Shown here: positions 26,646 through 35,432 of the stretch, piece after piece
Position numbering within the stretch: position 1 is the first letter of the stretch
How the letters are laid out: each line of letters opens with the position of its first letter
Assembly (NCBI GenBank): GCA_020845575.1
Contig: JADLFL010000067.1
Location: 45,527-109,526 of the forward strand
Direction of reading: 5' to 3'
DNA: 64,000 nt
Source: Acidobacteriota bacterium
GTDB taxonomy: Bacteria > Acidobacteriota > Vicinamibacteria > Vicinamibacterales > Vicinamibacteraceae
Translations under genes and position numbers: made by a program
Notes under the pieces: model-generated
Told to the model about the DNA's origin: nothing
Database searches by the model: none
The model's input: the letters and a program-made list of their open reading frames with translations, nothing else

Positions 26646-29245
26646 GCGTTGACCTCTGGTGCGGGTTCCAGTTCGCCGAGTTCGACTGCCGCGGCACGCG
26701 GATCGCCCTCGGACGTTCGCACCTGCCTGACGAAGCCCGAAGCGGCCACATCGGCGCGCGCGGCCTCGAAGGCCGCGAGATCGGCGGCCGACGCCGTCAC
26801 GTGGAAGTCGACGACTGGTGTGCGCAGCGGCTTCTTCGCTTCCGACTTGGTGCGGCGGATCTCGCCGAGTGCCCACGACGCCATGGCGAGCGCGTCGCTG
26901 CCTGCCTCATCGGCCGTCCCGCCGATCGCGTCGAGCACTTCGGTCGACGTCGGCCACGCCGCGTGATGCACCGATCCCTGCTTCCACCACGACCACACTT
27001 CCTCGGTGACGTACGGAAGGAACGGCGCGAAGAGACGCAGCAGCGTGCCGAGCGTGACCACCATCGCCGCGTTGGCCGATGCCGCCCCATCGACGCCGAG
27101 ATCGCCGTAGCGGCGCGCCTTCACGAGCTCGAGGTAGTTGTCGCAGAAATCCCAGAAGAACTGCTCGGTGCGCTCGAGCGCGCGCGTGTAGTTGTAGTCC
27201 TCGAGATCGGCCGTCGCGTCGGCGACGAGCGCGGCAAGCCTCGTCACGAGCCCGCGATCGACCGGCGCGGTGATGGCGCCCATCGGCTCGGTGCGTCCGA
27301 GCGCGAACTTCGCGGCGTTGAGCAGCTTGATCGCGAGACGGCGTCCCACGCGCATCTGCCCCGTGTCGAACGCCGTATCTGCGCCAGGCCTGCCGCTCGC
27401 GGCCCAGTAGCGGACCGCGTCAGAGCCGTGCTCCTCGAGCAGTCCCATCGGCGTGACGACGTTGCCCTTCGACTTGGACATCTTCTTGCGGTCGGGGTCG
27501 AGCACCCAGCCCGAGATGGCCGCGTGCGTCCAGGGCAGCGAATCCTGTTCGAGGTGCGCGCGCAGCACCGTGGAGAAGAGCCACGTCCTGATGATGTCGT
27601 GCGCCTGCGGCCGGAGGTCCAGCGGGAACACACGCGCGAACGTGTCGGCGTCCTCGCCCCACTGCGCGACGATCTGCGGCGTGAGCGACGATGTCGCCCA
27701 CGTGTCCATGATGTCGGGATCGCCGATGAAGCCGCCCGGGACGCCGCGCTGCGAGGCGTCGTATCCCTCAGGGGCGTCTGTGGATGGATCCACTGGCAGT
27801 CGCGCCTCGTCGGCCACGATCGGCGCGTCGTACTGCACGGTGCCGTCGGCAGCGATCGGATACCACACGGGGAACGGCACGCCGAAGAAGCGCTGCCGCG
27901 ACACGCACCAGTCGCCGTTGAGGCCTTCCACCCAGTTCTCGAACCGCGCGCGCATGTACGGCGGATGCCACTCGAGCTGGCGGCCTCGCGCCAGCAGCGC
28001 CTCGCGATGCGGCATCGTCCTGATGAACCACTGCCGGCTCGTGACGATCTCCAGCGGACGATCGCCCTTCTCGTAGAACTTCACGGCGTGCGTGATCGGT
28101 CGCGGCTCGCCGAGCAGATCGCCCGACTCCTTCAACTGCTCCACCAGACGCGTGCGTGCCTGCGACGCGCCACGCCCGACGAGCGGTGCGTATGCGGCCT
28201 CGGCACGAGCAGGGTCGACCGATGGCCATGCGTCGCCGCCGAACGCGATCTGACGCAACGTGCCATTGGCCTCGATGATCGATCTGACGGGCAGGTTCAG
28301 TTCACGCCACCAGATGACGTCGGTGAGATCGCCGAACGTGCAGATCATCGCGATGCCGGTGCCCTTCTCGGGATCGGCGAGGTGGTGCGGGCGGATGGGA
28401 ACCTTCACGCCGAAGAGCGGCGTGATGACTTCGGTGCCGAACAGCGGTTTGTACCGCTCATCATCGGGATGTGCCACGAGCGCCACGCAGGCAGGCAGGA
28501 GCTCCGGCCGCGTGGTGTCGATCTGGACGTATCCGTTGCCGTCGGCGCGTGCGAAGCGAATCGTGTGGTACGCGCCGGGCACCTCGCGATCCTCGAGTTC
28601 GGCCTGCGCAACGGCCGTGCGGAAGTCCACGTCCCAGAGCGTGGGCGCTTCGAGCTGATACGCCTGTTGCCGGGCGAGCAGCCTGAGGAAGGCGAGTTGC
28701 GAGATCCGTTGCGCGCGCCTGCCGATCGTGGCGTAGGTCAGCGACCAGTCGACCGACAGCCCGAGGTACTTCCACAGGTGCTCGAACGCCTTCTCGTCTT
28801 CCGCCGTGAGGCGTGCACACAGATCGATGAAGTTCGGACGCGAGATCGAGATCGGCTGCTTGCCCGGCGTGGCCGGCGGCTCGAACGACGGGTCGTACGG
28901 CAACGACGGATCGCAGCGGACGCCGTAGTAGTTCTGCACGCGGCGCTCGGTGGGCAGGCCGTTGTCGTCCCAGCCCATCGGATAGCACACGGAGAAGCCG
29001 CGCATCCGTTTGTAGCGGGCGATGACGTCGGTGTGCGTGTAAGAGAACACGTGGCCGACGTGGAGCGAACCGCTCACCGTAGGCGGCGGGGTGTCGATCG
29101 CGAAGACCTCGTCACGAGGCCGCGTGCCGTCGAACCTGTAGATCTGCTCGGCGTCCCAGCGGGGCTGCCATTTCGCTTCGAGGCCCTCGAGGGCCGGCTT
29201 CTCCGGGACGGTATAGGACGGGGACTGGCTCGACGCCTCTGACAT
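26642..29245 (-). CDS. valS: Valine--tRNA ligase
   Basis: An 867-residue class I synthetase with HVGH near residue 64 (SGSLHVGHVFSYTHTD), the editing domain including the CTFGDLTDVIWWREL stretch, the [10 protein letters not shown] motif near 590, and a C-terminal anticodon-binding bundle. The sequence around the editing site resembles the archaeal/actinobacterial ValRS type. It lacks an extended C-terminal coiled coil, which fits that type. The ATG at 29245 is preferred over the GTG one codon earlier because TACGAT ends nine bases upstream. First gene of a five-gene operon whose cistrons all overlap. Confidence 0.95.
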   Translation of the reverse strand: MSEASSQSPSYTVPEKPALEGLEAKWQPRWDAEQIYRFDGTRPRDEVFAIDTPPPTVSGSLHVGHVFSYTHTDVIARYKRMRGFSVCYPMGWDDNGLPTERRVQNYYGVRCDPSLPYDPSFEPPATPGKQPISISRPNFIDLCARLTAEDEKAFEHLWKYLGLSVDWSLTYATIGRRAQRISQLAFLRLLARQQAYQLEAPTLWDVDFRTAVAQAELEDREVPGAYHTIRFARADGNGYVQIDTTRPELLPACVALVAHPDDERYKPLFGTEVITPLFGVKVPIRPHHLADPEKGTGIAMICTFGDLTDVIWWRELNLPVRSIIEANGTLRQIAFGGDAWPSVDPARAEAAYAPLVGRGASQARTRLVEQLKESGDLLGEPRPITHAVKFYEKGDRPLEIVTSRQWFIRTMPHREALLARGRQLEWHPPYMRARFENWVEGLNGDWCVSRQRFFGVPFPVWYPIAADGTVQYDAPIVADEARLPVDPSTDAPEGYDASQRGVPGGFIGDPDIMDTWATSSLTPQIVAQWGEDADTFARVFPLDLRPQAHDIIRTWLFSTVLRAHLEQDSLPWTHAAISGWVLDPDRKKMSKSKGNVVTPMGLLEEHGSDAVRYWAASGRPGADTAFDTGQMRVGRRLAIKLLNAAKFALGRTEPMGAITAPVDRGLVTRLAALVADATADLEDYNYTRALERTEQFFWDFCDNYLELVKARRYGDLGVDGAASANAAMVVTLGTLLRLFAPFLPYVTEEVWSWWKQGSVHHAAWPTSTEVLDAIGGTADEAGSDALAMASWALGEIRRTKSEAKKPLRTPVVDFHVTASAADLAAFEAARADVAASGFVRQVRTSEGDPRAAAVELGELEPAPEVNA

Positions 29246-29297
29246 CACCCGACGATCGTACTCGTGAAGGCGCCGGATTTCATCAGGCGCGCCATCG

Positions 29298-30173
29298 TCA
29301 GACGGTCCCGGTCTTGATTCGATCGATCTCGGCCGCGATCATGCGTTCCGCGATCTCCACGACGCGCGCGTTGACCTCCTCCCGGAGCACCGAATCTGTC
29401 AGCCGCGCGGCCACGCGGCGCGCGATGTCGTCGAGGAGCGCGTCGGATATGAGGGCGCTCGACGGCCCGACCGCCGCGGGGCCTTCTCCACGTTCCTCCG
29501 CGAGGATGGCCGCGAACGCGCCAGCCCGGGTGGCAGGTGGTGTGGCGACGGGGGCAGCGGCCGATTCCTCTACGACCTCCACCGCCGCATCCGGCGCGGA
29601 CGCCTGAGCCGACGGCAACTCTTCGGCCGGCTCCGGAGGGGCAACAGGGGCGAGCGCGGCACGTCCCTGCCGCATGGCCAGGTGCTGTTCGAGGCGCGAG
29701 GCGTACGTGTCCAGTCCCGGCGCCAGCGTCGCGACGCCCTCAGCGGCCGGCGGTGTGGCGCCAGGTCTGGGCGGCGCGAACTCTCCCAGCGACTCCCCGC
29801 GTTCGCCCCCGAGCATGCGCTTCACGAGCGACACGACCTGCTGCGGCTCGAACGGCTTCACCAGCACCGCGTCGGCCTGGCACGCTTCCGCCCGCATGTC
29901 GTCGATGGGCTCGAACGCGCCCGTCATCAGCACGACGGGCACGGCGGCCAGCGAGGCCTGGCCGCGCACCCACGCCGCCACATCGTACCCGTCGCGGGCG
30001 GGCATGGTGGTGTCGGCCAGGATGACGTCAGGCGTGTTCCCCGCGCCGAGATAGCCCACGACCTCGTCTCCATCGCTGAACGAGACGACCTTGAAACCCT
30101 CCTCGGCGAAGGTCAGCTCGATCACGCGCTGGACCGTGACGCTGTCGTCGGCCAGCAACAGGGTGTAGCTCAT
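29298..30173 (-). CDS. Response regulator receiver protein with alanine/proline-rich tail
   Basis: A 291-residue protein. Residues 1-122 are a CheY-like receiver: acidic pair in LLADDSVTVQRVI, phosphoacceptor aspartate in VILADTTMPARDGYD, switch threonine in VLMTGAFEP and lysine in VLVKPFEPQQV. The middle is a low-complexity linker, and a short C-terminal helical region (ISDALLDDIARRVAARLTDSVL and on) follows. No output DNA-binding or enzymatic domain is present. Its partner kinase is not in the window. Confidence 0.82.
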   Translation of the reverse strand: MSYTLLLADDSVTVQRVIELTFAEEGFKVVSFSDGDEVVGYLGAGNTPDVILADTTMPARDGYDVAAWVRGQASLAAVPVVLMTGAFEPIDDMRAEACQADAVLVKPFEPQQVVSLVKRMLGGERGESLGEFAPPRPGATPPAAEGVATLAPGLDTYASRLEQHLAMRQGRAALAPVAPPEPAEELPSAQASAPDAAVEVVEESAAAPVATPPATRAGAFAAILAEERGEGPAAVGPSSALISDALLDDIARRVAARLTDSVLREEVNARVVEIAERMIAAEIDRIKTGTV

Positions 30174-30528
30174 GGCCGTGAGCGTAGTGACGCAGGCGCG
30201 CCCGCGTCAAGCACCGCCGGAACCCTGCAACGCCGAGGTCCGTCAAAGCGGGAGTGCCGGCCTCGCGCAAGCGAGCCCGTCCCTCCCTCCCACACCCCTC
30301 GCGTTCGTTCGTTCGCTCTTCCGTCGTTATCGAGTTGGGGTCGTTCTGCTGCCCCGGATGCGCACCGAGCCGAGCCGCAGGCCCGAAGGGCTGACCGGTT
30401 GCCGGTTGCCGATCATAATCCGTAAGACGATACTGTCACGTTTCAGACACAGCGCTCCACTCTCATGCGTGCGGCCGCAGACGCCAGCAGGTGGCGTTCC
30501 TTCCAACCGGCCGCGCAGGACTCATACC
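30174..30528 (+). other. Intergenic region with hairpin, GTTC repeats and promoter
   Basis: This 355-base gap holds no convincing gene. It contains a small hairpin (CTCGC GCAA GCGAG near 30264-30278), a run of GTTC tetramers near 30305-30318, two GGTTGCC heptamers at 30397-30410 and a promoter at 30406-30434 that serves the cytochrome gene. Confidence 0.6.
30406..30434 (+). promoter_or_regulatory. Promoter of cytochrome c gene
   Basis: TTGCCG at 30406-30411, a 17-base spacer and GATACT at 30429-30434. The -35 hexamer starts in the second GGTTGCC heptamer. The predicted start near 30441 leaves an 88-base leader. Confidence 0.55.
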
Positions 30529-31524
30529 ATGCGTATCTTCATCAAGACACTCGTCCTGCTCGTCTGCTGTGTGGCCGCCATCGCGGCAGGCGGCTTCACG
30601 TATCTCATGCTCGGCTACCCGAAGGTCGGGCCCGCGCCAGACGTCACGATCGAGCGAACGTCCGAGCGCATCGCGCGCGGCAAGTACCTTGCCGACCACG
30701 TTGCCGCGTGCACCGACTGCCACAGCCAGCGCGACTGGGCACGCTACGCCGGGCCAGTCAAGGACGGCACGTATGGTGCCGGAGGCGAAGTGTTCGACGA
30801 GTCGATGGGGATGCCCGGCCGCGTCGTGTCGCGCAACATCACGCCCGGCGCGCTCGGCGACTGGACCGACGGCGAGATCCTGCGCGCGATGACTGCTGGA
30901 GTCTCGCGCGACGGCTCGCCGTTGTTCCCGCTCATGCCGTATCTCGACTACGGTGCGCACATGGATCCCGAAGACGCGAAGGCGATCGTGAGCTACCTGC
31001 GCACGATTCCAGCCTCGTCGCACGCACCGGAGCCCACGCGACTGAACTTCCCGCTTCCGCTCATCGTGCGTACGATGCCGCAGCAGCCCGCGCGCGTTGC
31101 GACGCGACCGGCGACAGACGATCGTGTCGCGCAGGGCGAGTACCTCGTGCAGATGGCCGGCTGCACGCACTGCCACACGCCGATGGATGACAGCCGGCAG
31201 CCGCTGCCGGGACGTACGCTGGCCGGAGGCACGCCGTTCGCGTTCCCGAATGGCGTCGTGGCTCGCGCGGCCAACCTGACACCGCACGCCTCGGGCATCG
31301 GCGCGTGGACCGAAGCCGACTTCGTGCAGCGCTTCAAGAGCGCCGCGGTCGAACCGCAACTGGTGGTCGCAGGCGGATTCAACACGCCGATGCCGTGGCA
31401 GGCCTACGCCGGCATGACGTCCGATGACCTCGGCGCCATCTACGCCTACCTGCGCACGCTGCCCGCCGTCGACCACGCGGTCGAGAAGGTCGGCTACCTG
31501 CAGGCCGGCACGGCGATCCCGTAA
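30529..31524 (+). CDS. Membrane-anchored diheme cytochrome c
   Basis: A 331-residue exported protein with an N-terminal membrane helix (about 5-27) that may stay as an anchor. Two haem c sites are present: CTDCH at 61-65 and CTHCH at 212-216, each in a cytochrome c domain of about 140 residues with candidate methionine ligands (PLMPYLDYG; TPMPWQAYAGM). This two-domain plan resembles the cytochrome subunits of alcohol or aldose dehydrogenases. No dehydrogenase subunit is adjacent, so the electron donor is unknown. Confidence 0.85.
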   Translation: MRIFIKTLVLLVCCVAAIAAGGFTYLMLGYPKVGPAPDVTIERTSERIARGKYLADHVAACTDCHSQRDWARYAGPVKDGTYGAGGEVFDESMGMPGRVVSRNITPGALGDWTDGEILRAMTAGVSRDGSPLFPLMPYLDYGAHMDPEDAKAIVSYLRTIPASSHAPEPTRLNFPLPLIVRTMPQQPARVATRPATDDRVAQGEYLVQMAGCTHCHTPMDDSRQPLPGRTLAGGTPFAFPNGVVARAANLTPHASGIGAWTEADFVQRFKSAAVEPQLVVAGGFNTPMPWQAYAGMTSDDLGAIYAYLRTLPAVDHAVEKVGYLQAGTAIP

Positions 31525-31632
31525 GAACGACGCGTGGTCGCGTTTCGGACTGGTGCGGCGGTGCTTGATGTCAACGGTCCAGAGGCCACTCACCTTCGCG
31601 AGGGCCAACTGCCTGCCGTCGGCCCGTCGCGC

Positions 31633-31698
31633 TCACGTAGAGAACTGCTTCGGAACGTACAGCGGGACCAGCGCGCTCGAGTCGACGTACGTCGTCAT
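31633..31698 (-). pseudogene. Truncated VapC-like PIN toxin
   Basis: Only 21 codons remain: the PIN opening with YVDSSALVPLY, containing the first catalytic aspartate, then a TGA. The ATG overlaps the antitoxin stop (ATGA), as in intact vapBC operons. The next 100 bases carry no recognisable continuation in any frame; a normal VapC would have about 130 residues. The toxin is therefore inactive. Confidence 0.75.
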
Positions 31699-31946
31699 CG
31701 CTCTCCGCGACTCTCGATGACGAGCGCAGCACCGCTCATCGGCAACACGCGATCGCCGAACACGGCGCGGGTCCGCGCCTCCAGATCCGGCCATGCCGTG
31801 GCCTTGCCGATCGGACGCACGGGAGCCAGTCGCGCCACCGGCCTCCTGTGACGAGTCACTTCAACGGTCTCGCCCCGTTCCACACGCCCCATCACGGCCT
31901 TCGGGTTCTGCTGCAGTTCCCGCACGGACACGGTCGCCTTGCCCAT
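31695..31946 (-). CDS. Phd/YefM-family antitoxin (VapB-like)
   Basis: An 83-residue protein with the Phd fold: TVSVRELQQNPKAVMGRVERGETVEVTRHRRPVARLAPV. The N-terminal domain binds DNA and the C-terminal tail wraps the toxin. Several in-frame ATG codons precede 31946 (31967 is another candidate). The partner toxin gene is truncated after 21 codons, so this antitoxin is now an orphan; it could still repress its own promoter or protect against related toxins. Confidence 0.78.
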   Translation of the reverse strand: MGKATVSVRELQQNPKAVMGRVERGETVEVTRHRRPVARLAPVRPIGKATAWPDLEARTRAVFGDRVLPMSGAALVIESRGER

Positions 31947-32029
31947 GTCATGCATTTCATTCGACATTCGATGCACGGTCAATGCCGTGTCCGACATCTG
32001 ACCGTCGGATGAAACGCGGCGGCTACCCC

Positions 32030-32049
32030 GCACGGGCTGAAGCCCGTGC
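32030..32049. repeat. REP-like palindrome GCACGGGCT-GA-AGCCCGTGC
   Basis: A nine-base perfect stem with a two-base loop between the antitoxin gene and the VWFA protein. A related palindrome with the same TTCAGCC/GGCTGAA centre lies at 37935-37954. Confidence 0.75.
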
Positions 32050-32090
32050 GCTCCATCCCATCATCTCGGGAGTCCGGTGCGTGACCGGGA

Positions 32091-34226
32091 TCAGTTGGTG
32101 ACCTTCAGGCCGGTCAGCCGGCGCGGCGCATCGTCGGCGGCGCCGGCCTTCACTTCGATCAGGAAATCGCCGGCCGGGAGGCTCGCGAGGGGGATCTCGG
32201 CTTGGTGCGTGAACGGACTGCCCTCCGGAGCGGGCCGCACGACGAGCGGGCTCATGCCGTCGCCCGCACGGCTCATCAACCGAATCGATGGTTCGGCACC
32301 CGTCACCGTGACGCGCAGCAGCAGCTTCTCGGTACGACTGAACTGACGGGCGGCCGTCGGTTGCACCGTGGGCGCCGCCATCAGCGCCTGCATGTCGCGC
32401 TGCGTCCGCGCCCGGAAGAGCGCGGGCGTCCCCACCACCTGAGGGTCCTTGCTGAAGTCGGGCACCGCCAGTTCGAGGATGTCCGAATCGACAACACCGC
32501 CGGACGTCCCTTCCATCGACACCTTCACCTGCGCGGTGCCCGGCGCGATGAGGAACGACGTCTGTCCACCGCCCGGCACGGGAGGACCGCCTGCGGAGGG
32601 TCCTGCCGGCGCGCCCTGCACCTTGCCGCGGAACACCGGTCCTTCGGTTTCATTCACGGCCATCACGGTGACCTGTGACACGGGTTCGACGCCCGAGGCC
32701 TGCGCGCCGGCAGCCGCCGACACGGGCTCCCACGAGAAGAGCACGCGCGTCTTGCCGCTCGGGTCCGGCGCATACCCCACCCAGGTGCGCACGCTCTTCG
32801 CGCGCGCAACCCTGTCGATCTCCGACAAGGCGATCCCCACGTCGGGCGGTGGTCCCGCCACCGGTGCCGCCATGGCCGTCGCGGCCTCGTCCGCCCTGAG
32901 CGCCCAGTAGCCGCGACGCGCGCGCACTTCCACGCCCGGCCGCTTCACGCGCACCCGAATCTGATGGAACCGGCCGTCTGTCGGCGCGGCGCTGGACGAG
33001 TACCCGAGGAGGTAGTACGCGCTGGCATCGCGCATCATCTGCGCGAGCCCGCCGCCGATGTCGTTGCGGTTCACGATCGCGCGACCATCCGTCTCGTCGG
33101 CCATCACCCGCAGCGTGTCCTGCGTCGCACGCAGCGCCGTGCCGTCCATCGTCAGGCCTATGCCCTCGTCGATGTCGAACTCGAAGCCCGCCAGGCCGCG
33201 CGGGTCGAGCATGTACATCGACACGTTGTTCCGATTGGCCTCCCTCGTCACGTCGCGCATGAGATTCTGCACGTCCATGTCGCCGAAGAACCTGTTGCGA
33301 TCCTCCGCCAGCGCCCCCATCGGATCGATTGACGCGTCGCCGGTCAACGCCGACGTGCCGACGCCCACGATGCCGCTCTGCGCGTTGTTGCCACGCAGCT
33401 GCGGCGGCACGTAGTCCGTGTAGCCCTCGCTCACCACGATCACGGTCTTGCGGCCTTCGCGCAGGCCGCCGAGGCGCGTCATCAGGCCGCGAAGCGCTGT
33501 CAGGCTCACCTGGTTGCGGATCTTCTCGACGATCTGCGTGGGATAGTTCGCGTACTGCTCCTCGAAGATGTTGCGCGGCGGGATGTACCGGTACTTGCGG
33601 CCCTGCCACGAGAGGATCTGCTGGATCACCGCCTTCTTGTTGCGCGTGAAGCTCACCGCGCGCACGGGATCGAGCGGATACATCATCGCGATCATGTCGA
33701 GCGGGCCGACCTGCGTGTCGATGAACCGGACCAGCGGATCCTTCACCGAGAGGCTCGTGCCGAGGCGCACGTGGTAGTCGTCGAAGAAGATCACGAACAA
33801 CCGCACATCGTCGCGGCGGGCTTCGGCCTCCTCGGCGTAGATCGAGTTGATCTCGCGCGCCGATGACTCTCCTGGCGGCGGATGGCCGTCGACGCGAATC
33901 AGCTTGAAGGTCTCGACGGTCTGCGGCTTGCCGTCCTCCAGGACTTCGAAGTCCGCCGGCGTCAGGTCCGCAACCGGACGTCCTTGCTTGTCCGTGACGA
34001 TGGCGTCGACGCGAACGAAGTTGATGTCGGTCCGGAACGTCGGCTGCGCCGGAGCATCGGGATCCTGCGGCGGTTCGGCGTCGGCAGGCGGAGTCGCCGG
34101 CGGCCGCGCCGAGGGTGGCTGTTGCGAAGATGCCGGCGGCGCGGACGACTGTTGTGCCGCCACGCCGACCAGCGTGGCCGAGAACGTCAGGACGGCGACG
34201 GCACTGCGCAGCGCTGACCCGAGCAT
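32091..34226 (-). CDS. VWFA-related exported protein (acidobacterial type)
   Basis: A 711-residue secreted protein with a signal peptide (residues 1-24, VGVAA), a proline-rich linker, then the VWFA-related domain typical of Acidobacteria: FVRVDAIVTDKQGRPVADLTPADFEVLEDGKPQTV, LFVIFFDDYHVRLGTSL, GRKTVIVVSEGYTDYVP and YYLLGYSS. The integrin-type metal site is degenerate (FFDDYH in place of DxSxS). The C-terminal 250 residues form beta domains of unknown role. The ATG at 34226 follows TATCAT by 11 bases. It is divergent from the acyl-CoA dehydrogenase gene. Function is unknown. Confidence 0.82.
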   Translation of the reverse strand: MLGSALRSAVAVLTFSATLVGVAAQQSSAPPASSQQPPSARPPATPPADAEPPQDPDAPAQPTFRTDINFVRVDAIVTDKQGRPVADLTPADFEVLEDGKPQTVETFKLIRVDGHPPPGESSAREINSIYAEEAEARRDDVRLFVIFFDDYHVRLGTSLSVKDPLVRFIDTQVGPLDMIAMMYPLDPVRAVSFTRNKKAVIQQILSWQGRKYRYIPPRNIFEEQYANYPTQIVEKIRNQVSLTALRGLMTRLGGLREGRKTVIVVSEGYTDYVPPQLRGNNAQSGIVGVGTSALTGDASIDPMGALAEDRNRFFGDMDVQNLMRDVTREANRNNVSMYMLDPRGLAGFEFDIDEGIGLTMDGTALRATQDTLRVMADETDGRAIVNRNDIGGGLAQMMRDASAYYLLGYSSSAAPTDGRFHQIRVRVKRPGVEVRARRGYWALRADEAATAMAAPVAGPPPDVGIALSEIDRVARAKSVRTWVGYAPDPSGKTRVLFSWEPVSAAAGAQASGVEPVSQVTVMAVNETEGPVFRGKVQGAPAGPSAGGPPVPGGGQTSFLIAPGTAQVKVSMEGTSGGVVDSDILELAVPDFSKDPQVVGTPALFRARTQRDMQALMAAPTVQPTAARQFSRTEKLLLRVTVTGAEPSIRLMSRAGDGMSPLVVRPAPEGSPFTHQAEIPLASLPAGDFLIEVKAGAADDAPRRLTGLKVTN

Positions 34227-34256
34227 GTGTATCGGTGATGATAGCATCGCGTTCTG

Positions 34257-35423
34257 GTGACGATGCCCGCTGCCGCGACGCCCGTGGCCCTCACGACCCT
34301 CTCCGAAGACGAGCGCCTGCTGCGCCGGAGCATCCGCGAATTCGCCGAGCAGGAGGTGGCTCCGCGCGTTCGCGCCATGGACGAGGCTGCGCGTCTCGAT
34401 CCTGCCGTGGTGTCGCGTCTCTTCGAGCTGGGTCTGATGGGCATCGAGGTGCCGGCACGGCTCGAGGGCGCCGACGGCACGTTCTTCCATGCCGTGCTCG
34501 CCGTCGAGGAACTGTCGCGCGTGGATCCGTCAGTGGCCCTGCTCGTCGACGTCCACAACACGCTCGTCGTGAGCGCCCTGCGCCGCTGGGGCACCGAGGT
34601 GCAGCAACAGGCCTGGCTGCCGCGCCTGGCCACCAACGCCGTCGGCGCCTATGCCCTCTCCGAGGCGGGATCGGGCAGCGACGCGTTCGCGCTCGTCACG
34701 CGCGCCACGCGCGACGGCGACGACTTCGTGCTCGACGGCCGGAAGCTGTGGATCACCAACGCCGCGGAGGCGGCGCTCTTCGTGGTATTCGCGACAGTGG
34801 ATCCCACGGCGGGCTATCGCGGGATCACCGCGTTCCTCGTGCCGCGCGACACGCCCGGATTCACGATCGGACGCAAGGAGGACAAGCTCGGCATCCGCGC
34901 GAGCAGCACCTGCGAGCTCGTGTTCGACGGCTGCCGCATCCCCGCGTCGAGCGTGCTGGGCGAGGTGGGACGCGGCTACAAGGTCGCCATCGAAACGCTG
35001 AACGAAGGACGCATCGGCATCGGCGCGCAGATGCTCGGCCTCGCGCAGGGCGCGCTCGATCACGCCATTCGCTACACGAAGGAACGCCGGCAGTTCGGCA
35101 AGGCCATCGCCGACTTCCAGGGCGTGCGGTTCCAGCTCGCACGGGCGGCGATGGAGGTCGAGTCGGCGCGACTGCTCGTGTACAACGCGGCACGCCTGCG
35201 CGATGCGGGACAGCCGTTCCTCACCGAAGCGGCGATGTGCAAGCTGCACGCGTCGGAGGTCGCCGAACGGACGGCGTCGCTCGCGATCAACCTGTTCGGC
35301 GGCTATGGCTTCGTCAAGGACGCGCCCGTCGAGAAGCTGTATCGCGACGCGAAGGTCGGCCAGATCTACGAAGGCGCGTCGAACCTGCAACTGCAGACGA
35401 TCGCCAAAGCGCTGCTCGCCTGA
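34257..35423 (+). CDS. Acyl-CoA dehydrogenase
   Basis: A 388-residue flavoenzyme that introduces a trans-2 double bond into acyl-CoA. FAD- and substrate-binding motifs are clear: YALSEAGSGSDAFAL, LWITNAAEA, GYKVAIETLNEGRIGIGAQMLGLAQGALD, RRQFGKAIADFQGVRFQLA and QIYEGASNLQLQTIAKALL. The catalytic glutamate is the one in YEGASNLQ. The start is GTG at 34257. The chain-length preference cannot be read. It is near a second dehydrogenase at 38667-39803 but not in one operon with it. Confidence 0.92.
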   Translation: MTMPAAATPVALTTLSEDERLLRRSIREFAEQEVAPRVRAMDEAARLDPAVVSRLFELGLMGIEVPARLEGADGTFFHAVLAVEELSRVDPSVALLVDVHNTLVVSALRRWGTEVQQQAWLPRLATNAVGAYALSEAGSGSDAFALVTRATRDGDDFVLDGRKLWITNAAEAALFVVFATVDPTAGYRGITAFLVPRDTPGFTIGRKEDKLGIRASSTCELVFDGCRIPASSVLGEVGRGYKVAIETLNEGRIGIGAQMLGLAQGALDHAIRYTKERRQFGKAIADFQGVRFQLARAAMEVESARLLVYNAARLRDAGQPFLTEAAMCKLHASEVAERTASLAINLFGGYGFVKDAPVEKLYRDAKVGQIYEGASNLQLQTIAKALLA

Positions 35424-35432
35424 CCGCAGGCC

